Origin: Crocinitomicaceae bacterium
GTDB taxonomy: Bacteria > Bacteroidota > Bacteroidia > Flavobacteriales_D > Sanyastnellaceae
Direction of reading: 5' to 3'
Assembly (NCBI GenBank): GCA_020848015.1
Contig: JADLBA010000233.1
Location: 1 to 11,990 of the forward strand
DNA: 11,990 nt
The notes beneath the pieces are model-generated. The model ran no database searches. It saw nothing but the letters and a program-made list of their open reading frames with translations, and had not been told where the DNA came from. A program made the translations under genes and the position numbers. Each line of letters starts with the position of its first letter. Position 1 is the stretch's first letter. This document shows positions 6,579-11,990 of this stretch, piece after piece.

Positions 6579-7154
6579 TTATGCTGCGACTTTCATTGGT
6601 TGTAGTTCCGAAATAGGTCTCTTGCCTCCCTTGACAACTGCAATTCCGGCCAACAAAAGGGCAATTCCGAGAAAAGCAAAACCTACCATTGGCCCGAAAC
6701 CAGCTTCTTTAGGCTTTGCATTTTTGTCAAGCTCTTTCATTTCCAGTTTTGCTGCCTCTGTTCCCGATGCTGCGGATTCACTTCCAGGAGTACCTCCTTC
6801 GGATTTATCCTGCATAGCTGCTGCGCCTGCACCTGCCATAGCTATCTTTTTTTCTTCGCTTGTGGAAGATTCAGAAGTGCTACCAGGTTCTTTCTTTGCA
6901 GATGAGCTGGTAGAAGTACCTGTGGTATTTTTCTTTTTGTTCTTATCAAACAAACCAAAATTTCCGAGTATCGGAAGTCTGCGTTTACCTTCGGATCCAG
7001 GAATTTGTTTTTGCTGTTTCCTATCAGCTCGTTTCTGCTTATTGTCAGCTTTCCTTTGCTGGCGTTCTTCTTTGGTTTTGCGTTTGAACAGATAGTCATA
7101 GCTATCTTCTTCGTATCCGTCATAATCGTTGTTAAATGTTTCTCCGATAATCAT
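6579..7154 (-). CDS. Membrane protein with DSYDYLFKR motif, Ser/Thr-rich linker and C-terminal anchor
   Basis: Unrecognised 191-residue protein. The N-terminus carries DGYEEDSYDYLFKRK (residues 12-26), followed by a Lys/Arg/Gln-rich helix (to ~50), a short hydrophobic patch (LPILGNFGLFD) and a long Ser/Thr/Gly/Ala linker (77-135). A single membrane segment spans 152-175 (GFGPMVGFAFLGIALLLAG). The tail is PISELQPMKVAA. The first 35 residues strongly resemble those of the upstream neighbour (7183-7629). Together with the shared anchor layout, this points to divergent duplicates. The linker is low-complexity and may be exposed or flexible. A role as a structural membrane protein of the particle is inferred from context only. 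Confidence 0.65.
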   Translation of the reverse strand: MIIGETFNNDYDGYEEDSYDYLFKRKTKEERQQRKADNKQKRADRKQQKQIPGSEGKRRLPILGNFGLFDKNKKKNTTGTSTSSSAKKEPGSTSESSTSEEKKIAMAGAGAAAMQDKSEGGTPGSESAASGTEAAKLEMKELDKNAKPKEAGFGPMVGFAFLGIALLLAGIAVVKGGKRPISELQPMKVAA

Positions 7155-7182
7155 GGCTTTGGGTTTTAGTTGTTTTTATTGA

Positions 7183-7629
7183 TTAAGCTGCTTTTGCGAA
7201 TACCGGAGCAGCTACCGGAGTTTGTTTTTTGTTCATCATTACATAGCCTACGCCTGCAATGAATATTACTCCCACCACCGCAGCAACAATCATCATGGTG
7301 TTATCACCTCCCCCTGGAGGTGGTCCGGGAGGCATTGCTGCACCAGCTTGACCGAGCAAAGACAGTTGAGATTTCTTTTCATCAATCTGTGTTTGCTTCA
7401 GCTCGTTTTTTAACCTTTTCTTTTCGCTGTTTAATTCTCGTTTTTCCTGTCTCTCAGATTTTCTTTCTTCCTTTCGCGATCTTCTATCCGATTTTTTTTC
7501 TTGCCTTTCTTCTTTTTTTTCGGCACGTTTCTCTCTGAACCGTTTGAAAAGGCTATCATATCCCTCATCGTCATAACCTGCGTAGATGGATTGACCAGTA
7601 AGACCGAAATTGTTTTTTTGTAAAATCAT
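7183..7629 (-). CDS. Membrane protein with GYDSLFKR motif, highly charged helix and C-terminal anchor
   Basis: Unrecognised 148-residue protein. Residues 19-34 hold YDDEGYDSLFKRFREK. Residues 31-88 are an almost uninterrupted Lys/Arg/Glu helix (RAEKKEERQEKKSDRRSRK and onward), likely a single long helix or nucleic-acid/acidic-partner contact. A proline-glycine hinge (MPPGPPPGGGDN) comes next, then one membrane segment at 111-132 (TMMIVAAVVGVIFIAGVGYV) and a tail, APVFAKAA. The head motif and tail type match the next gene downstream. The strong positive charge would be suited to contact with packaged DNA or with the acidic head of the capsid candidate; this is inference. Confidence 0.65.
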   Translation of the reverse strand: MILQKNNFGLTGQSIYAGYDDEGYDSLFKRFREKRAEKKEERQEKKSDRRSRKEERKSERQEKRELNSEKKRLKNELKQTQIDEKKSQLSLLGQAGAAMPPGPPPGGGDNTMMIVAAVVGVIFIAGVGYVMMNKKQTPVAAPVFAKAA

Positions 7630-7633
7630 AGTA

Positions 7634-8263
7634 TTAGGCTTTTAATGGTAATGGTTGCTGTGATTGTTTTTTTGTGTAGTAGGCGATTGCTGCTACTGCT
7701 AAACCAAGCAGAACAAAAAGAGCAATGAGCATATACATTTTGTTTTTGCCCTTGCCGTGTTCATTGGCTGCCAGTTGCGCTTTGTAAGCATAAATTCCCT
7801 GGAGTGTTTTTGAAGTTGCTTCCTCCCTTGCTCTTTTTCCTGAACCAATGGAACCGGCAATTCCTCCAACTGCATTGGCTATTCCTGCCCACAAACCACC
7901 GCCACCACCACCGGAAGATTCTCCGCTTTCTTCACCACCTGATTCGCCTCCTTTCTTAAAGAGAGATTTAAAATCAAAGCTGTCATAGCTGCTTTCAAGT
8001 GTGCAATCGAGTATAATACTTGCCAGGTCATTGTTGAACTCATTGTTACATTCTCCAATAGCGGAAAGTAATTTGTCGGTAAGATCTTCGTCTGTTGGGC
8101 TTTCAGAAAGCTCTATACTATATTCTTCCAGTAATTCCCGAATAGCTTTAGGATTATCGGCAATGATGATCCCGATAATCTGAAGCAAGGCTTTTGATTT
8201 CTCATTAAGCATTGCTTCCGGCTCTTTTGGTTTTACTTTTTCGTTATTGATTATTCTTACCAT
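7634..8263 (-). CDS. Membrane protein with N-terminal helical domain, SYDSFDFKSLFKK motif and C-terminal anchor
   Basis: A 209-residue protein in four parts. Residues ~18-88 form a helical domain (SKALLQIIGIIIADNPKAIR, then LLEEYSIELSESPTDEDLTD, then NEFNNDLASIIL) that resembles the N-terminus of the upstream neighbour's product. Residues 91-104 carry SSYDSFDFKSLFKK, the shared short motif, here placed after the domain instead of at the N-terminus. A glycine/serine stretch and a small hydrophobic glycine-rich segment (LWAGIANAVGGIAGSIGSG, 124-142) follow, possibly membrane-active. The main membrane segment is 176-196 (MYMLIALFVLLGLAVAAIAYY), ending with QPLPLKA. The first ~15 residues are charged; a start at M18 is possible. 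There are 4 bases to the next gene and 3 from the previous one. Confidence 0.65.
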   Translation of the reverse strand: MVRIINNEKVKPKEPEAMLNEKSKALLQIIGIIIADNPKAIRELLEEYSIELSESPTDEDLTDKLLSAIGECNNEFNNDLASIILDCTLESSYDSFDFKSLFKKGGESGGEESGESSGGGGGGLWAGIANAVGGIAGSIGSGKRAREEATSKTLQGIYAYKAQLAANEHGKGKNKMYMLIALFVLLGLAVAAIAYYTKKQSQQPLPLKA

Positions 8264-8266
8264 TGA

Positions 8267-8800
8267 TTATGAAATTTTTGCAATGACAACTCCGGCAAGA
8301 AAGAACAGCCCGAATTTTAACCACAGGCTTTGTGTACTTTCTTCATTTTTCTTTTCCAGTTTTTCTGTTTGCTTTTTTCTGCGTTTGAGTTCGTCCCACA
8401 CCGTTTCTACTTCAGCCATCAATGTTTTATCCTCCGGTTTGTCTTTGGATTTTTTCTTAGTGTCCTCGTAGAGTTGTGTCAGATCGTTCACGGATAGCTC
8501 TGATAGCTGATCCAGCAATTCTTTTGTTTCTCCTGAATAGGAACTGTGGCAACCGCAATAGTTGCTCTCATCGCTTTTATGGCCTGATACTTCAAGAATC
8601 AGTTTTTTCTCCGGGTGTATGTTTATCAAATCTTTGATAACCGGCTCGCCTTTTTTCTTCACCAGGAGTTTAACAGCCTTGGCCAGTTCATCTACTTTTT
8701 TCGGAGCTTCATATCCGTACTTTTCAACTATTTTAGCGGCCTCTGATGGCTTTTGCAGTACGATGTAATCAATCCGGTTTTGCGCTTTTCCTTTGCACAT
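8267..8800 (-). CDS. Membrane protein with helical N-terminal domain and C-terminal anchor
   Basis: A 177-residue protein. Residues ~15-70 form a helical domain (KPSEAAKIVEKYGYEAPKKV, DELAKAVKLLVKKKGEPVIK, DLINIHPEKKLIL). It aligns by eye with residues ~37-86 of the next gene's product: P.a...l.eeY...... then L...l......F..Dl..ii. A small cysteine cluster (NYCGCHSSY, residues 80-88) and a charged helical region (TKELLDQLSELSVNDLTQLY to ~150) follow, ending in one membrane segment at 159-175 (LWLKFGLFFLAGVVIAKI). It is the first gene after the terminator that follows the capsid candidate, so it heads the main part of the block. It may be transcribed by read-through or from its own promoter; I see no clear promoter in the gap. 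Confidence 0.65.
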   Translation of the reverse strand: MCKGKAQNRIDYIVLQKPSEAAKIVEKYGYEAPKKVDELAKAVKLLVKKKGEPVIKDLINIHPEKKLILEVSGHKSDESNYCGCHSSYSGETKELLDQLSELSVNDLTQLYEDTKKKSKDKPEDKTLMAEVETVWDELKRRKKQTEKLEKKNEESTQSLWLKFGLFFLAGVVIAKIS

Positions 8801-8842
8801 GGTTGGTGTATTAATGGATTTGTGCTTTACTTTATTTTGTGA

Positions 8843-8882
8843 AAAAAGCCAAAGCTGAGAGGGTTTCCCGCTTTGGCTTTTT
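8843..8882 (-). terminator. Intrinsic terminator after the capsid-candidate gene
   Basis: A perfect 13-bp inverted repeat: AAAAAGCCAAAGC at 8843-8855 and its complement at 8870-8882. An inner GGG/CCC pairing closes on a TTT loop. Read on the minus strand, the stem ends in a run of T residues (GGCTTTTTTC), the usual intrinsic terminator pattern. The plus-strand end also has five T residues, so it could work both ways. It lies 26 bases beyond the stop codon of 8908-9762 and before the next gene, so it probably lets the capsid candidate be transcribed at a higher level than the genes behind it. Confidence 0.85.
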
Positions 8883-8907
8883 ATGATAACCCTTAGCTGA
8901 AATCAGC

Positions 8908-9762
8908 TTATCTGCGTTTTCTTAACAGCCTTCTTGGGCCTCCAGGTCTTCCTCCACCCACAGGTCTGCGAATAATTTTGCGAACCATTTTTTTAGGTTT
9001 TGGCTTCACTCCAAAAACATTTGAAGGTTTTTGTTTAGCAAGGTCAATTTGTGGTAAACCTGTTGGACGTGGTGCTGTGGAAACTTCCGCAACGTTGTGT
9101 CCCGCTAACACATTACCCATATCAACACGAGCTTTGATGGTGAATGTTAAAGTGGTTTTGATACCTGCTTTTTGGAAAAAGCGGATGCTGTCCTGACCTG
9201 TTACATCCATCTCAAAGTTGGCATCATCGATGAGCTTTGGATCGGTGTTTTGAGGTGAGGTAGCATTTCTCGGCTGATAAGGATGAGAGTTTCTTGCTCC
9301 CGCACCTGATCTACGTAGGATTGTCCATACGTTATCAAATTGCAACGGATCCGAAACGGACATTTTCATCCCCTGGATTTTGAAAGGATTGGCTTTGCTT
9401 TCCTCTCTTATTTCGTTGTGAGAGCTTTCCTGAACCACTACGGTTACGCCTGCTGGTTGGGCTGCGTTTTCGTTACCTCCAAACACGATAGCTTCTGCAT
9501 CTGCTCCGCTGGTGTTGTTGATGGTAATGGTAAGGGTACGGTCATTCGGATTGATTTTTCCGATAGAGTTTTGAGCGTAGCTATCGTATGAATCATCATC
9601 GTAGCTATCATCTTCGCCTATGTACTCTACTTCCTCATAACTGTCTTCGTCATAAGCATCCTGACCTTCCAATCCGGTATCGAAATTATCGTCATCATAA
9701 TCATCGTAACGGTCTTCGGCCTCTTGCTCATAACGTCTGATTTCTTCGTTATATTTATTCAT
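8908..9762 (-). CDS. Candidate major capsid protein (acidic head, beta-rich core, basic tail)
   Basis: A 284-residue protein with three regions. Residues 1-65 are extremely acidic and tyrosine-rich (RYDDYDDDNFD, EDSYEEVEYIGEDDSYDDD). Residues ~76-215 look like a beta-sandwich of jelly-roll size: RTLTITINNTSGADAEAIVF, GVTVVVQESS, FKIQGMKMSVSDPLQFDN, NFEMDVTGQDSIRF, TTLTFTIKARV. Residues ~245-284 are basic and glycine-rich (RPGGPRRLLRKRR), resembling a nucleic-acid-binding arm. The core resembles the two flanks of the propeller in the 646-residue protein. Evidence for a capsid role: early position in the block, its own terminator, the beta-domain size, and charged arms. There is no similarity I can see to the HK97 fold of tailed phages. 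The alternative is a minor or spike capsid protein, with the true major capsid outside the window. Confidence 0.6.
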   Translation of the reverse strand: MNKYNEEIRRYEQEAEDRYDDYDDDNFDTGLEGQDAYDEDSYEEVEYIGEDDSYDDDSYDSYAQNSIGKINPNDRTLTITINNTSGADAEAIVFGGNENAAQPAGVTVVVQESSHNEIREESKANPFKIQGMKMSVSDPLQFDNVWTILRRSGAGARNSHPYQPRNATSPQNTDPKLIDDANFEMDVTGQDSIRFFQKAGIKTTLTFTIKARVDMGNVLAGHNVAEVSTAPRPTGLPQIDLAKQKPSNVFGVKPKPKKMVRKIIRRPVGGGRPGGPRRLLRKRR

Positions 9763-9840
9763 GGCTTGAATTGTTAATTGTTAGTAATTGTTTTTGTTTT
9801 TCGTTGTGATCGTTGCAAGGCTCTTAATGCACGTCAAGCC

Positions 9841-10032
9841 TTACTTCTTCGCAGCATCTTTTTCTTTGTCCGCTGCTTTTTTGTCCTTCGATTTGTTAAT
9901 AGCTGGTATAATGAGCGTTTGAGCTACAATTACGGCAGCAAGGCAACCTACGAATGCTGTTACCAGCGTTACGCCTGCGGTGATACCTACTTCTTTCCAG
10001 TCTATTTTTGAAATTTTTGAAACTTCGTTCAT
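9841..10032 (-). CDS. 63-residue single-span membrane peptide with lysine-rich tail
   Basis: First gene of the minus-strand block. The head is short (MNEVSKISKIDWKEV), residues ~16-45 are hydrophobic (ITAGVTLVTAFVGCLAAVIV then AQTLIIPAI), and the tail is very lysine-rich (NKSKDKKAADKEKDAAKK). A short mixed head, a long apolar helix and a basic tail is the general design of small abundant virion membrane peptides. The tail could contact nucleic acid or the acidic head of the capsid candidate encoded immediately downstream (78-base gap). No signal peptide cleavage motif is convincing. It has no recognisable family; a small regulatory or holin-like peptide is possible. Confidence 0.6.
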   Translation of the reverse strand: MNEVSKISKIDWKEVGITAGVTLVTAFVGCLAAVIVAQTLIIPAINKSKDKKAADKEKDAAKK

Positions 10033-10142
10033 GGCTTTAATTTTTTAATGGTTGATTTTAATCGTTGTGGTTTTGCATGAATTGGTATTTAAACCTTGCG
10101 AGGGCAAAATTGAGAGTAATGACAGGGGTTTAAAAGGTGGTT

Positions 10143-10162
10143 ACTTGTGGTTTGCCACAAGT
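10143..10162. repeat. 8-bp hairpin with 4-base loop
   Basis: ACTTGTGG at 10143-10150 pairs perfectly with CCACAAGT at 10155-10162 across a TTTG loop. No T-run follows on either strand, so it is not a standard terminator. It lies about 110 bases upstream of the first gene of the minus-strand block and could be an operator or a structure in the leader. Confidence 0.6.
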
Positions 10163-10232
10163 TTGAAGAAGACTTAGAGGGAAGTCAGGCAGTTGGGAAA
10201 GTTTGTTGCATACAAGAAATTTTGGAGGAACG

Positions 10233-10287
10233 GATAGAATTTTTGCGAAAAACACCGAAAAGCGGCATTGTTCGCAAAAATTCTATC
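10233..10287. repeat. Perfect 17-bp inverted repeat with structured 21-base loop
   Basis: GATAGAATTTTTGCGAA at 10233-10249 is the exact reverse complement of 10271-10287. The 21-base spacer contains a further CCG/CGG pairing (10255-10257 with 10263-10265). The arms are A/T-rich without a T-run beyond them. This is the strongest dyad in the window. Replication origin hairpin, resolution/attachment site and operator are all possible; the sequence alone does not choose between them. Confidence 0.85.
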
Positions 10288-10326
10288 GCACATTTACGAA
10301 GTAGTTGAAATGGCTCTGACATTGCA

Positions 10327-10355
10327 AATTATTGGCAATAATTCAGAATATTGCC
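10327..10355. repeat. Nested dyads around ATTGGCAATAATT
   Basis: AATTATTG at 10327-10334 and CAATAATT at 10336-10343 form an 8-bp palindrome around a single G. The overlapping GGCAATA (10334-10340) also pairs with TATTGCC (10349-10355) over an 8-base loop. The two pairings exclude each other. This is a plausible protein-binding palindrome, for example an operator. Confidence 0.5.
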
Positions 10356-10471
10356 GAAAATTTGTTTGATAAAAAATCTATCCTTTGAACAAAAAAGATC
10401 TTCTTACACCCACGATAAGAGTGGCATACACGTTACCGTTTTTTGTGAAAATAGGCAGATAATGTTAAAAT

Positions 10472-10541
10472 CATTTCCGCCATAACTTGTTTTTTTATGC
10501 ACTTATGGCGGAAATGAATTAAAGCCATTTCCGCCATAACT
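10472..10541. repeat. Three alternating copies of TTATGGCGGAAATG
   Basis: The 14-base sequence TTATGGCGGAAATG occurs on the plus strand at 10503-10516 and as its exact reverse complement at 10472-10485 and 10526-10539. Each outer copy is followed by CT, which extends similarity to the middle copy with one mismatch. The middle copy can pair with either neighbour (loops of 17 and 9 bases), giving two competing hairpins. The array ends 13 bases before the predicted -7 element of the ATPase gene, a position typical of repressor or activator sites. Confidence 0.85.
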
Positions 10542-10552
10542 ATACTTTTTAG

Positions 10553-10560
10553 TATATTTG
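10553..10560 (+). promoter_or_regulatory. Bacteroidota-type -7 promoter element
   Basis: TATATTTG matches the Bacteroidota sigma-ABfr -7 consensus TAnnTTTG exactly and lies 16 bases before the ATPase ATG. The expected -33 TTG-type box is not clear upstream, where the third repeat copy lies. Transcription starting a few bases downstream would leave a leader of only about 8-12 bases, so the message may be nearly leaderless. Confidence 0.55.
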
Positions 10561-10576
10561 TGGCTAAAATGAAAAT

Positions 10577-11990
10577 ATGCTCATAATAGGAAGAAGTAAA
10601 GAAATCGAGATTTTAAATGAAAATCTGACTTCTGATAAACCTGAGTTTGTAGCTCTATACGGAAGACGCAGAGTTGGCAAAACATATCTGATAAGAAATG
10701 TGTTTGAAGACAAATTCACATTCAGGCTTACTGGGGTGGCACAGGCTACTTTGCAAGAACAACTTGCCAATTTTAATACGGCTATGCAGGAGCAGCATCC
10801 TCAAGCAGGGTATAGAAACGCAAATAACTGGATGGAAGCCTTCCAACAGATTAAACAGGTTATAGAAAAGTCGAAGCAAAAGAAAAAAATCATAGTTATA
10901 GACGAAGTGCCTTGGTTTGATACTCCACACTCCAGGTTTATTCAGGCATTGGAGCATTTCTGGAATAGCTGGGCTTCAGGTAGGAAAGATGTCTTACTGG
11001 TGGTATGCGGTTCAGCAGCTTCATGGATGATTAATAAACTCATAAACAATAAAGGAGGCTTGCATAATCGTGTAACTCAGAGATTAAAAATAGAGCCTTT
11101 TACCCTAAATGAATGTCAAGATTTATTAAAGCACAAGAAAATCACATTGGAGCATTATCAGCTCATACAGCTTTATATGGCTTGGGGTGGTATTCCATTT
11201 TATTGGGATGCTATCAAAAAAGGGGCAAGTGCTTCTCAGAGTATCAATAGACTTTGTTTTGAACCGAACGGTTTACTTAAAGACGAGTTTAACAAATTAT
11301 TTAAATCCCTATTCGCTAAAGCTGAACGCCATGAAACTATTGTGGCTGCCCTTGCTAAAAAAAGTAAGGGACTTACCCGTGAAGAAATCAGTAAAGAAAG
11401 TAAAATACCTACTGGTGGTAATCTTACAAACTTATTAGATGAACTGGAAGAAAGTGGTTTTATCAGGCGATATGTACCTTTTGGTAAACAGTCCAGGAAT
11501 AGCCTCTATCAGTTATGCGATTTCTTTTCATTGTTTCACATAAAATTTATAAAAGGAAAAAAAGCATTGGATACAGACCATTGGCTGAACATGATTGATA
11601 GTCCAACACACAGAGCATGGAGCGGATATGCCTTTGAGCAGGTTTGTCTTGCTCATATCCCTCAAATCAAAAAAGCACTTGGTATAAGTGTTATTGGAAC
11701 AGAAACGTCTTCGTGGAAAAGTACTCAATCAAAAGATGGAGCACAGATAGACCTGGTTATAGATCGTAGGGATGGGGTTATCAACTTATGTGAAATGAAA
11801 TTTTCAGTTAATCCCTTCATCATTGACAAAAAATACGATGCCGAATTGCGAAATAAAGTAGGAGCTTTTAGAACTGAAACTCAAACAAAAAAATCCGTTT
11901 TCCTGACAATGCTTCCCACTTTTGGTTTACAGGATAATTCCTACGCAGGCAATGTGCAGAATGATTTAAAAATGGATGTTTTATTTGAAA
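10577..11990 (+). CDS. Archaeal-type AAA ATPase with C-terminal PD-(D/E)XK-like (DUF234-type) domain, 3' end beyond window
   Basis: 471 codons are visible and open to the right edge. The ATPase part has Walker A GRRRVGKT (residues 29-36), Walker B IIVIDE (105-110, D109/E110) and a sensor-like VVCGSAASWM. A winged-helix-like stretch follows (LTREEISKESKIPTGGNLTN, then LLDELEESGFIRRY). The C-terminal part shows GYAFEQVC, then IDLVID with D392 and CEMKFS with E406-x-K408, the spacing of a PD-(D/E)XK nuclease core. This is the layout of the widespread ATPase family of archaea and Bacteroidota carrying the DUF234 domain, whose cellular role is poorly defined. The start at ATG 10577 is chosen because it opens with the typical MLIIGRSKEIEIL; an ATG at 10569 stops after five codons. 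It is divergent from the viral-like block and is not an FtsK- or terminase-type packaging ATPase. It is probably a separate host or mobile gene. Confidence 0.9.
   Translation, partial: MLIIGRSKEIEILNENLTSDKPEFVALYGRRRVGKTYLIRNVFEDKFTFRLTGVAQATLQEQLANFNTAMQEQHPQAGYRNANNWMEAFQQIKQVIEKSKQKKKIIVIDEVPWFDTPHSRFIQALEHFWNSWASGRKDVLLVVCGSAASWMINKLINNKGGLHNRVTQRLKIEPFTLNECQDLLKHKKITLEHYQLIQLYMAWGGIPFYWDAIKKGASASQSINRLCFEPNGLLKDEFNKLFKSLFAKAERHETIVAALAKKSKGLTREEISKESKIPTGGNLTNLLDELEESGFIRRYVPFGKQSRNSLYQLCDFFSLFHIKFIKGKKALDTDHWLNMIDSPTHRAWSGYAFEQVCLAHIPQIKKALGISVIGTETSSWKSTQSKDGAQIDLVIDRRDGVINLCEMKFSVNPFIIDKKYDAELRNKVGAFRTETQTKKSVFLTMLPTFGLQDNSYAGNVQNDLKMDVLFE

Larger units (their letters stand above)
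10033..10576. other. Hairpin-rich non-coding region between divergent genes
   Basis: 544 bases without a credible gene; the only reading frames are very short. It must contain the minus-strand promoter of the viral-like block and the plus-strand promoter of the ATPase gene. It holds at least four inverted-repeat structures (10143-10162, 10233-10287, 10327-10355 and 10472-10539). No TAnnTTTG -7 element is evident on the minus strand, so the block may use a diverged or phage-specific promoter. No tRNA, integrase core site or CRISPR repeat is visible. Confidence 0.7.

Noticed and set aside
6436..7095. Long plus-strand open frame (219 codons) opposite the 6315-7154 genes
   Set aside because: Its product is a Ser/Leu/Phe-rich sequence that is the antisense of Lys/Glu/Ser-rich coding DNA. 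The minus-strand frames fit the operon spacing and have sensible anchors and motifs.
6842..7123. Alternative minus-strand frame within 6579-7154
   Set aside because: It is fully contained in a better-supported gene, has no anchor or motif, and breaks the pattern of head motif plus membrane segment.
7491..7521. Two runs of eight T (A8 in the coding strand) as programmed slippage sites
   Set aside because: They encode Glu-Lys-Lys in a lysine-rich helix where such runs arise by codon use. The zero frame continues intact to a sensible anchor and no useful product starts in the other frames.
9763..9840. Terminator or promoter between the 63-residue gene and the capsid candidate
   Set aside because: Only a 7-bp repeat (GGCTTGA/TCAAGCC) at the gap ends and ATTGTTA repeats are seen; there is no T-run hairpin and no TAnnTTTG element on the minus strand.
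10472..10541. Possible CRISPR array
   Set aside because: There are only three copies, in alternating orientation, with spacers of 17 and 9 bases and no cas genes.
10577..11990. ATPase as the viral packaging motor
   Set aside because: It has the archaeal-type AAA plus PD-(D/E)XK layout, with a GRRRVGKT P-loop and winged helix, and is transcribed divergently. It is unlike FtsK/HerA packaging ATPases or terminases.

Overview
The window looks like a Bacteroidota (Bacteroidetes) chromosome or contig. Almost every start lies behind A/T-rich leader sequence with no Shine-Dalgarno motif. The one recognisable promoter element, upstream of the rightmost gene, fits the Bacteroidota -7 consensus TAnnTTTG. 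Positions 1-10032 hold a tightly packed run of sixteen genes, all on the minus strand, with gaps of a few bases or 1-14 base overlaps. Positions 10033-10576 are non-coding and rich in hairpins. From 10577 a divergent plus-strand gene for an archaeal-type AAA ATPase fused to a PD-(D/E)XK-like domain runs off the right edge.

I read the minus-strand block as the structural and lysis region of a tailless, probably membrane-containing virus or prophage-like element. No tail, portal, terminase, integrase or tape-measure gene is visible. Instead, in transcription order (right to left), there is: a 63-residue single-span peptide with a lysine-rich tail; a 284-residue candidate capsid protein (acidic head, beta-rich core, arginine-rich tail) followed by a strong intrinsic terminator; five small proteins with a soluble N-terminal part and one C-terminal membrane segment, interrupted by a 75-residue beta-rich protein; an HExxH metallopeptidase-like protein; a 646-residue protein in which a YVTN-type seven-bladed propeller seems to be inserted into a copy of the capsid-like beta domain; a T7-lysozyme-type amidase without a signal peptide; five small single-span proteins; a holin-like three-span protein; and a spanin-like anchored coiled coil that runs off the left edge. 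Amidase, holin-like and spanin-like proteins together point to host lysis and hence to a virus rather than a housekeeping function.

Three things tie the block together beyond gene order. (1) A short tyrosine/aspartate motif followed by hydrophobic and basic residues (type DSYD-LFKR) recurs in at least five of these otherwise different proteins, with a related tract in the capsid candidate. (2) Several of the membrane proteins end in the same kind of tail, proline plus small residues closing in Ala-Ala or Lys-Ala. (3) The propeller protein and the capsid candidate share a core. These suggest a co-assembling set of virion membrane proteins. All functional calls except the amidase and the AAA ATPase are inference from sequence pattern; no database search was possible.

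The 544-base gap between the block and the ATPase gene carries a perfect 17-bp inverted repeat, two smaller dyads, and three copies of a 14-bp sequence (TTATGGCGGAAATG) in alternating orientation just upstream of the ATPase promoter. It could hold the element's edge, its promoter, or a replication or attachment site.
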